From Ptychodera flava (taxonomy: Eukaryota > Hemichordata > Enteropneusta > Ptychoderidae), in contig NC_091931.1 of assembly GCF_041260155.1 (NCBI RefSeq), positions 32,339,041 to 32,403,040 on the forward strand: a stretch of 64,000 nucleotides of DNA. Reading direction: 5' to 3'. Of the stretch, positions 35,139 through 47,100 are shown piece after piece (positions within the stretch are counted from its first letter, which is position 1; every line of letters begins with the position of its first letter). Made by a program: the position numbers and the translations under genes. The notes under the pieces are model-generated. The model saw nothing but the letters and a program-made list of their open reading frames with translations, did not search any database and was not told the origin of the DNA.

Positions 35139-38100
35139 TCAGATCGAGATTGCATTTGGCAGTTGAAGTGGATGCAGATACGGGTATGCTATTCTCCTCT
35201 TCTTGTTTCTTTCTTCTATGACGTCGCCAATGTCTTTTAGAGCTCTCCTGAACCTTGACAAAGACAAGGACAACAAACAACAAAAATGAGAATTTAAGGA
35301 CACTCTGAGATGCTTTAAAATATGAAGAGAGCACTTGTGATCGGAGGCGATAGTTTTACACAACGTTCAAGTCATTTACCAAGGTATTTCTCGAAATATC
35401 ATGAATAACATCAGATATTATTTTGGTCCCAAAAGCCACGCACTAATTGTATGCTCCTATAGCATTAGTAAATGATTGTATTACGTTCAAAAAACGCAGA
35501 ACAGTTCCCACATTTTAGCCGGACTATGTATCACGTTAGGTAACTCTATTCTTAAGTCTTATGAAACTACAGCCATTTCAGCATAATATGTTAACACAAC
35601 AAATGTAATTTGCCAACGACACTATTGCGTTGAAATCTTGTTGACTTACTCTTGCAAAGCCTCCGTGGCAATTGGGTCACATTGGTAAAGCTCGTCGAAA
35701 TATCCGAGAGACAAGGTGGCGTTTGAGCTCAGGATCTTTGCAATCAGCATTGCCTGAGTGACCGTTCGTTTGCTTGGTATGTGGCTGAGAACATCTTTTT
35801 CAGTCAATGCATCCTGAGTTAGCGAGGTCAGGCAAAAATGAAGTTCGATTATCATTGAATATTGGATGCACACTTAATTATTTATGCACGCTTCCATGGT
35901 ACTCTAAAATTCTTCGGAATGATGTTTTCTACATACTGTATACACAAGAAAGTTCCCACTAACATTGATAATAGAGTTAATTCAACCCATACGTATCGAA
36001 CATATTGTTTATTGATAGTGAGTATGTATATGCGTCGTGAGGTCTACAGCATGTGGTGTTGTCGCGGTAGGAAAAGGTAACTACTGAGCTAAGTTATTAA
36101 ACCACTCTTTTAAAGTCTGAGAATTTAGTCGGGTGGTTTTGACTGTGGTTTCTTTACTTTATGACTAAGTGCCGTATATTGTGAATCCAAATCCGCTCGA
36201 GAAATTGCCGAATTCACTGGAACAAATCACAATTTTAGGTCTTTCTTTTTACATAAGTTGTAAGACTCGGTAAAAGCCTAAGCTTTCGTTAGATTAGGAC
36301 TGAATACCTTATTCTTTGGCGGCGCTCCGAGTAGTATTGAGGGGTACTTCAGCGGATGGGCATACTCGTCGTATTGGTTGAAATTTGTCGACGCATGCCA
36401 AATACTGCATGTTGTGATGACGTTCGTCAGAACTTTTATCAGTTCGGCGTTAGTTTTGATTTCACCGTCGTTTGGCAGCCCCTGTTGAAGTGTTTTATGA
36501 TGTAAAATTAGACAGACGATGATATTGGTGGCGGTTTTCTATTAAAGTCAGTTAAATTGATACATTGAGTCAGTGGTAGAGTTTCTGTATTTCTTTTTAA
36601 GGTGGGTGACAAAGCAAAAGTAAACAAAATATTGCCATATTCTTCAAAATTGCATAAATTGTACAAATCATCAAATATATTGTAATGAAGAAACGTCATA
36701 ACCTTTGATCGTTAATTTGTGTAGTTCACTCTACTTCATGACAAATTCTTAGAGATAGAGAGACAGGGGCATTGCTATTTCCTGAAACATAGAGTTATAA
36801 ACCACTCCTTGACAAATGCATTTTATATTCTGTGAATAAATAATATGTGCCACCGACTACACGATGAAGGTACATGATATATTTAAAACATTAAAAGCAC
36901 TAAGAAAACCTTCTGATTCAGCATTTTCGCAGGTTCTTTTGTACAATAAGGAATAATACTGTCATGTCATTTTAAAATTTAGCTCGGTCACGCCACTTTT
37001 GAAGATATTTTTCAAAAAGCCTTTCGCATTTAAATCTTTTATGAAAGTTCGAAGAACATGACAATATTACCAGGATTTGCCGCATTTCTACATTCAAACA
37101 ATAAAATTGATTGATACTGCACTATATACAGGTAGTCCGATTTCTCTAGGAACGTCTCTTGTACTTATATGGATTGTTCTATATGCCAAATGGCAGTGAA
37201 ATGTTAGTTTTTTAATGATAATCATAATCAATCATAATGAAAAATGGATATTGATGTAGGTGTAATGTCAATATTACTGATCTTTAATTTTTAAATACAA
37301 ATAGATGACCAAATTACTAATAGACGAGTTGCAATGCACATCTCATACTTTTTAATCGAAGCTTATAAACATCCCAATATTGTACGCCGAGTGACGTTGA
37401 CAAGCTTCTGAATAAGTTATTGATACTTTTTAAAGATGAGCCATTATTAGCAGTACCTATTTTAAAACCGGTACCGTTTCTTGTCTTTCAAAACAAAAAA
37501 AAACTGGACAGAATGCATGGTCTTTGGTCTATACCTGCCGTTATCGTTCGTTAAATTCCAAAAAGGAGCAAGTCATTCGAGTAACTTTTGGTGCGATGCA
37601 TGACTTAAAATTACTTTAATTTCTATATCATAGCGTCTTCAATACCTCTTTCTGTAAAGAACACACATTGTTAAAACCGACATTGATTGGTATGGCCAAG
37701 TAATTTAATAACATTCATTGTACCTTGATGCCGAAGCCTTTTGGCATAGGTGTAGCTAATTCTTTTGCCCACTCTCTCAGCTCAAAATCCTCCTCCAGTT
37801 TAACTTGTGTGTCTGCAAAAATAACGGTCAACAATCATCAGATTTAGCAATGAAACTCTCTTGATATCAGATAATTAACATAAGGATTTGGCAGTTGGAA
37901 CATGTAAATTGCGCTAGATATTTAGAGATCGCAATCATACCAATCCGTAATCCAATAACACTAGGTCAAAATTTGTAAGACAATAGTTGTAAACATAGAC
38001 ACAAAACAGCACAGAACAGACAGTAAATTGCGCTAGATATTTAGAGATGCAATGATAGCTGTAGACTTGGTTCAAGTCAGTGAATTTCTAAAAGTAAAAT

Positions 38101-41100
38101 CATTTGCAGTAGTTTCTCATGTGTCTCTCCTTTTTCATATAAACCAGGTTTTCCTAGCGATTGAATGAGTTACCTTTGAGTCTGCGCAGTCGTGAGTTAG
38201 TTTCCGACGGATTCCGGGAGAAACTCCCCTGTATAGCGTTCATCCAAATCATCGCGTTTACCCCACCCACGCGTTTCACATAAAAACAGAACACGAATCA
38301 TCGCGTTTACCAAACTCAAAGACTCACAAATCACAGACTTGAACCAAGTCGATTATAGCTGTAACGTTTGATGATAATTTATCATTTCTCCTTAGCAAAG
38401 TGTTTGCAATACACAGTATGAGCCTCGCCAGCCAAACGCCTTTTGCATAGATTTAAGTTACAGAGAAATGAATTGTACTTCAGACTGAACTAAGTTTCAA
38501 ACTATAAAATTGGACGTTAAACGCATACAGGGTGCTTTTTACGAGTTGTACACTTGGCCTTTAGACATTTTATTAAAGATCTGTATTTTACAGAAAGATT
38601 GAGCAAAAGTTTAAAATTGCTTGTTTCCAGGCTCATATTGCTAAAACATTTCTTGTTTGCCAATAACCGTATGTATGTTAATCATTTATCGAATGTGTTC
38701 TAGTCCATGAATAACTGAATTTTACACTTACCATAGTTCCCATCAACAATCTTGGTGACGTAAGACTCTATGGCCTGGCAGGTCAGAATACCGTCATCAC
38801 GATACGGGTAATCTGGAAGTACTTCCGGGTCGTCAACCCCACGAGATTTCAACTCTTCCCAAAAATCGGCCTGCAGGTCAAACCTCCAGGTCTCCCATCC
38901 TCGCTGCATAATAGCCTCCGCCCCGATTCTGCCCATGACCATTACTTTATCGAACCAACCTCCGGGGTCCATCAGAGTTTTTATCCCTTTACTAATACCA
39001 TGAAGATCACGACAACAAGAAAAGAGAAAATTAACACGATACCAACGATACATATACAAATTCATCCTCGTATTTATTGAGTTATGTCAAAGGACCTTCG
39101 TGTATACTATACTACGCATACACACACACTCACACACACACACACACATACATACATACATACATACATACATACATACATACATACATACATACATACA
39201 TACATACATACATACATACATACATACATACATACATACATACATACATTTATACATACATACATAATGTATACAAGTCCTAGTAAATTACACTGGTCTT
39301 CTAACGGAAAGGAGGTATGTGTATGACTTCAAATCTACTTTGCGATCCATCGAGAAAGATGGTTTAATTGCGTGTGAAATAGCCTTAACTTCATTGACCC
39401 TTATTATCTTCATCCTCGTGCGTATTGCTGCATGTAGATCATGCTAACTTCACTGCCATGGCCAGTAATGTACTTACTGATTCATTGGCAATAGGAACTG
39501 GAAGTGCGGAATCAGCAGTCTGTACAACGGATGAGAGGGCGACAGTTGACGATTGGTACACACAGCGAAGCATTCCATGACCAGGTGACAGAATAGCAGA
39601 TGCGAGTTGGCTTCATGTACACAGGCGTCAGCGCCGTTGAAGAACAGCTTGACCATCAGCCATGTGTAGTAAGGATCACTTGGCAAGAATACCTATTATA
39701 CATATTGAGATTAAGCTGCAAGACTCCAATGAACAATACTCATCAATTTAAATGGGCGACAGAGAGAACTTAATACAAGCTTTTAATTCAAATGGCTCAA
39801 AAAGATAAGCGCAATGCATCTGTAATAAACTCATTCTTGTCTACCTATCAAATGATCAGTATGAATGCTAATCACCACCACACATGCACAAACGCATATG
39901 TATACCGAAAAACATTTTCTTTGCGATTGGAGATAAGCGAAGCAAAGATACTAACCAGCAACACAAAACCTATACTGCAGAGCGGTATCACCTGTAACAC
40001 TACCTACCTAACAACCTACCTACCTACCTACCTACCTAACACTCATGGGCACACTAGCAAACACGCACAAATCAAACTCGGGTGATTTTTGGCCGGGGGG
40101 GGGGGAAGAAAAGGGTACTTGTATATACGCCATTATGGTGCGGGGCAGTAAAACCTGGTTTACCGGATTATCGTCGGCTAGCTTCTGATACAGTTGTATG
40201 GCGACAGGGATAAGATTTTTGTCCTTGTTCAAGAAGAACAGCGCAATCGGTGCACATATTACCTTTGAAAAACAGAAATGGAGACAAAATCAGTAAGGGA
40301 AGTTTATATAAGATTAAAGACACAAAACGGTTATACTCCGCCAGTAAAAACTCAAGACAATCAAAAGCGAATTTTGCAAAAAATCGTTGGAGCGGAGAAG
40401 AGTGTATAACTGGTCATAACCTACGTATTCTGGGTATGTCCTCGGTATGTCTTCTAATATCTTGTGATTCACTATGAACAAACGTTTCTGGGATATAACT
40501 TCACAAAGCGACATGTCTTCCAGGAGTGGTTTCATCATCTCATCTGTAACACCAAGACTGAAAGCAAAAAATCCCAAACAAACAAACAATCAAGTTAAGA
40601 TTGATGATTGATGAAATTGGTTGTAATTGATTAGATTGGCAGGTGGGATGGCTGTGACACGAAACGGTCACGCAAAAGTGGCGATCTTCCATGACTGATC
40701 ATTTGCCTCTAATGTGCATGGCTGTTATAAAGCGAGACTTACTTGTCAGGAATTTCCGTACAGAGGCGTATCTGGGCCGGGTTGCAGCCAGCTAACCTCT
40801 GTTCGCCGAAGTAGTATTCTTCCTTCCAGTGATCAACATTCTGAGATCATCAGTCAGAAAAAAAGCATGGTAAAGAACAAATATGCGGTTTCGGAATAAT
40901 TCTTGTCACAACGTCAAAGACACTATATTGTCCTTCTTGACCGCAATCACACAGCATAACAACACGGAAAGCAGTTAGGGGAATCTTCCAATTGAAAAAC
41001 TATTCCACTGCTTCTCCTGGTAAAAATGGCACGATAACACATTGGACCAATTTGGGAGAATATGATAGTGTTGTAATGTTGGTTAAATCAGCAAATCAAA

Positions 41101-44100
41101 GTTAGGCTCATCTACATGTTCTTTTCTTTTACGGGTAAGTTTTAATATTGCAGCTTCAGCTATATGGTACCTAACGCTTTTTATAAATTTGAACAATTAA
41201 AATACGTGTTCGATATAAAAGTGCGCCCGCATCGATGTTTCCTAAACGACCATCGATGTCAGACGCTTTGTGAATGCGAAGACGTACTGGTCAGGGGAAA
41301 ATGCCAGGTGACGTATTATATCAGATAAAGCGTTACAGGGATTGTGAGAATTCATTCAGTTCTTGTTTTGAACATCAACTCTCTGAAGAAGACAATCATT
41401 GCATCTCTGTTCTCTATGAAGTGGCTCATAATTGAAGTGAAGGACCCCCGGGGTACAGGATGACAAAATATCGTTTCACGATGTAGCTATGAATGTAGTA
41501 TGTAAAGCTGAGCATTTCAGACTCTTGATTTAGGGCTGAAACACCAAAGTGTGCATTGAAAGACTATACGGCTAGTCTTCAATCGGGTTCGAACCCACAA
41601 CATACGGCATCAGTCGCCTAGCGGAGAGGCCACAGAGAGAACCGCTCAGCTAAATCTCCACTCCCAATCTAGAGTGGTTCAATAGTCGGCTAAGTTTGTT
41701 ACATTTTTCTGACTGAGACCGCTCCACACGTTGTAGAGTTCGTCAAGCACTCACGCACGCATGCTCACTATCATACATCGCACATAAAACTTTATTTGTG
41801 ACTCTTTGCAAAGTTAAAACGCACTTCTAGCTATTAGTGGCATGTTTGTCGTTACCTTTGGTTCTTTCAAGGCTCCTCCGTAGATTCTCTTGATCTCTTC
41901 CAGATTTTTCCAAGGCTTCTTCGGACGAGACAAGAAAAGATCCATAGTTCTGGAAAGACCGCCTTGTAGTTTAACGTAGTTGATGTCATACTGTGCAAGC
42001 AAAATAGAGGGGAGTCTCACGAAAGTATTCGCCTGACTAGAAACCCCCGAGAATGACGGGAGGGGGTACACGAAGTTTTTGTGATGTCGCAAGACTTTGT
42101 TACGTTGATCCCTAGGCCGATAGAGTTACCGCCAAAAGAAGTCACATTTTTGGTAAATGGCGATATTTGTCACTAACCAGGGCGAAGCAATTTGTACCAA
42201 TTTTATGGACCATAATTTTTTATACGAAGTAGTGGTCGTGCACGTACAGTGCATTTTATAAACTGTGCAATGTTTGTGCTTGACAATGGAATTGTTATCC
42301 TGTTTAGAATTCGGTTTCCAACGAATACATTTGACAGTACATTAAGTCGTCCATTTGAACTTACTGGTGCAAACTTAGAAAGCGACGACAATAGATAGAA
42401 ATTATTGTTTTGGATGTGTTTGTAGACCGCAGTATTGCATAAAAACCAACATCGACACCACCGAGGAATTTCGACTGCATATACAGTTTGGTCAGTCTCC
42501 ATCCTTTATGAATAAAATGCCTAGGCCTTATAATAGATTTTCTACTTTAAAATCTGGCATGTAGATCAATCAAAGAGTTTACTTCCCAATAAACTGACAG
42601 GTGAACACTGGTAATCACAATATAAAGTTCGGGTGGTACCAAGATGTGTAAAAACATCGTTACAAAGAATTGACACCGTTCTCTTTAGGGTTGATTAAAG
42701 GACATTTCCGTAATCCCGTTAAATTATGTCACTTAGATAAAGAAACTGATTGCCACCTTGGACCTGGACATTAGCATCCCTCGTATGAAACAGTCTACAA
42801 ACCTGTTCTATGAAAGATCAACCAGTGAGGGAAGCAATGGGTGTATAGTTCAAACTGTGAGATTTTGAACGAATTTCGATGGAATTTCCAGTACCTGTAT
42901 GCGTCTTTGTCCGTGACTCGAGCAGATACCGTGAGTTTGTTTCTCTAGAATTAACATCTAGAAATTATACTGTCATCTTCAATGCTGTTACACTCACATT
43001 GCAAATTACGCTGTCACATCTGTTGCCCAAAATCTGGACCATATGTACCGGAAACTCTAAACGGCGTCAGATATGCAGACCGCTCGCACCCTACATGACT
43101 ATTTAAATCGAGAACGCCCATTGCAATCTGCATTGCAATGTGGATGCAACATATGATCTGAATGTATTAAACACTGACCATCGCTGGGGACGCAGATATG
43201 AATCCTAGCGCCTCTCAGATTGACAACTAGCAGAGATAGAGGAAGACAAACAGTGGGGAGATGGACAGATAGACAGACAGAGAGGCAACAGAGAGATACA
43301 CATAGAGACAGACAGATGGATAGACAGACAGACAGACAGACAGAAATAGAAATGCATTTGGACATACAAATAGATTCCTGGATTAATATACATAGATACA
43401 TACACAAATATATGGATGGATAGATAGATAGATATAGATGTCATACATAACATACATAGGCCTACATACTGAGAGTATATATTTAGAGAGGGGGAGGGGA
43501 GAAAATAGAATTGCAGTTTAGAGGCATAAGGAAGAAGTTACGTCGAGGAGGAAAGAGAAAGACACTATGACATGAAAACATGTACACCATTCCTCTTTAT
43601 CACCAACCTTATACGTTACAGTGAAATCTTCATTTCTGGGAACGCTTGTTGCCTGAAACGAAAATGTAGCAAATTACATTTCAAAACGTAAATTGAACAC
43701 AATTTTATTGGCAATCACGCATAATACAAAACGATAACAGCATAATAGATATATGCATGTGTTTCCTCGTGTTGGTTGAGTATGCCTAGTTGTGAATGTA
43801 CTATATATAATAGTAAATTAGTTTGGTTATGGGCTTGAACAAAGGGGAAATTGCCCGATTGCCCGAAAATTGCCAACGTTGCCAACATTTGAAAATTGCC
43901 AACATTCGGTCCATTGCTCTTGCCGGAGCTACAGGTTTCTGAAGGAGAGTCTTAATGAAGTGATGGCAAATCCGTCGTCTTCCAATGACACTTTTTTCAT
44001 TCGTGCGTAATAATTTCCATATCTTTATTCTGTACACTGAACTGTGAGAACCAAAGACATTGCATCAGAAAATCTAACTACTTTGTCGAGTGGGATAGGC

Positions 44101-47100
44101 GGCATAGATGCTTGCAGCAGCTTCTTGTAATCTCTGTGCATTTCGAAAAAAATGTTTCAGTTCGATGGGTGAAATGTGACGTCGGCTAAGTTTACAAATC
44201 AGAACAGATGCACACAGTATGCAGAACACAAGGCTATTATGTACGACCGGAATTCACCAGCATGAAAACTTTCCTGTAGTTTCCAACTAGACCAGAGTTG
44301 ATACGCGGCAAGCTTCTGATTGCTTTTAAATCAGACACTTGCACCAAGTCCTTCTGAATAGGAACTCAAAGATAGTGTTCATATTGCAATTTCTTATTAG
44401 GTTGCCTCGAATTTTTAGTTAGCGAAGCACAGAGGTAAGCGCCAAATTTTACTTCCTATAAATTTCTCACTGTGTTATTATAATGAAAATGAGAGAATAT
44501 TGTCACTCGTGAGGTCGGGGGGGGGGTCAACTCAGACGTGGTTCAAATATACCATGGATAGTTAAAACTTGAGATACAGAGCACAAACTTTCAAATTTTC
44601 TGTTGATAGGGGAGGGGTAGTCAAAAGTCTTCATTTTTTGCTAAATAATGTCAAATTTCTCGTTTCTCTACAAAATGATAGGTCCAAGGTGCCAATATAT
44701 AGGGCCAAAAGCTGTGCCAGAATAGTTAACAGGGATCAAAAGGTCAACATTTTATCAAAGTGCACACGAGGCAAAAGAGGGAGTGATCGAGTCCGTCATG
44801 ACATTTTGTCCATTGCAACTACACATACGTTTCAAGAACAGTTTAGAGACACAATAAGCTGAATACGGCTCCTAATACGTCTCTAGAAGTATCTTTGACA
44901 GTTTCAATCACTAACAGCAAAATCCTGGAATGGTCTCGGCTTGTGTTGTTTCTATTTGTTCGTTTGTTCGTTCGTTTGTTTAGTTAGTTAGTTTGTATGT
45001 TTGTTTATGTGTGCGTTTGTGTGTCTGTCTGTCTGTCGCCTATGTGTGTGTCGCCTGTCTGCCACATTATTGAAGCATTGGTCATTCCAGCTACTTTAAC
45101 CATGCTAAAGGTATGAATTAAAAGATAAAAAGTATTCTCATCATAAATATTAATACAGCTAACCATTTCTCTTCTGATTATACAGTTTACTATATCATCA
45201 TGTCACAATATGATCATGCTATGATCACATAGCTACAACTCTGGCAGAAGAAAACATGCGCATAAAAATATATAAATAAAATCGTAGGTAGAAAATTTAT
45301 TGCTATCACAGTATGTGGTAGAGTTGTTCAAATATCGTCTCTGTCTATGTTTTGTCAAACGTAACCTATAATTAATCTAGGATGATTTAAACATTTGTCG
45401 ATGTCGAGTTCATTGCGAAAATCGGAATCCACAAAAGTAGAATGGACGACAAGCGCGACAGATGATCACAGAGAGCAAATCTCTCCCATATCAATGCACA
45501 CATGGTTACATCCCTTTAGAGTTTTCAGTCGTTCTCTTTACGAATCAAGTGACCTTTGCAAACAACAGGTTTTCTTATATTTTTGGTAACATTGATAGCC
45601 TTTCCCTGACACATATTTTTAACAAGTTATTTGAGGATCAACATGCATACAAAATGAAAAACGAGAACAATATTATCACGGAGGAAATATAAGAGTTGTT
45701 GGGGTTATGTCATGGACAGATCTTTCAATTTCTGCATTTAATAGAATAGTTCATACTGTCGGTGAATATATACGTGTCTTCTTTTGTCAAGTTCAACGTA
45801 GCAAAGTGCAGCAAGCGCACAAAAAAGCAAAGCTTAGAGTTTGTATTGGGTTTAAGTATAGGTCAGGTCAGTGCAAGATGACATAGGACAACAAGTCTCA
45901 TCAGAAAAAGAATGTTGTATACGAAACAAAGTTTCGATTAAACATGTGGCAATGAAGCGTACTGAGCTAGTCTTGTCATTACAGTAATTTCATTACTTCC
46001 AAAGTAAAAAATGTTCTCATGTGTCCAATCAGTTTAATTAATCCACAGTTTTGTGTGATTGATTTTGATGAGTGAAAAAATAAGTGAACAACTAACGCAT
46101 ACCCTTTGCAAGACTGATTACGGACGAGGAATATTTGTGGCATGCATAGCATCTTAGACAAAAATAGAAACAGATTAGCAACGCGGCACGCCTTTTGTTC
46201 CATGGTCGTCTCGGTAGACTATATTCTTTTCATATTAAAATGAGCTTCAAAGGCGTTAAACTTTTTTGGAGACTTTGTTTGTGGTTGATAATTGCAGGAG
46301 GTTATGCGAAAAATACGACGAGATGGCATCGTGCTGCCAGTCGCGTAGCAACCATTGTTACTTTGTGAGCTCTCAGGGCAGAAACACTGCTTCACTCCAA
46401 TCAAAACATAACAAGCCAGCAGTTTCATAAACATGTCCTTCCTTGACGAACATGTAAAAGACGGTATGACTGACCGTAAACCAATGAGTAAAGACAGACA
46501 GTATCGATAAAAGACTTTCAAATTTGGTTCAAACACACTCATAATATATTCATAAAAATATGAGAGGAATTTTTAAAATGGCAAAACTCACTTTCCTGAA
46601 GCTAAAAACACTCCCGTTTTCGCCAGCACGCCAAGTTCTAAATTCTAAATTGATGTACTTTTTGAGGACTTGTAACAGGAATGATAAATAAATCCAGGCT
46701 GATGCCCTTGCTCAACACCTTCCAAATACATGTAGAAATACGAAGCAGTTTTGGAAAGGAGTGAATAGAAATATGTCAGGGGATGTTAGGACCACCAAAA
46801 TATCGCCAAAATGTGACGTGACCATTTCATGGTCTAATATGTGATGTCATCTGTTACTGGCGATAGTAGTGAATCTAATGTTACTGATGGTATTGCAAGT
46901 GTTAATTTTAACAATGACTGAAAGTCATGGCAACTGCGATAGTAAAGTGTGTCGGTAGTCTAGCCATTGAAAAGGTTATAGGCCTGACGGTATTGTAGCA
47001 GAAAATTTAAAAATGCCCGTAGTCGTCTTCACTTTTTGTTGTCAATTCCTTATACAGGAGCTCATATCCATCATTAGTTAATATGTCCCATGTTAGACAT

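Noticed and set aside
41575..41659. Functional tRNA-Ser or tRNA-Leu gene
   Set aside because: The promoter boxes are good but the acceptor stem does not pair and no terminator follows.
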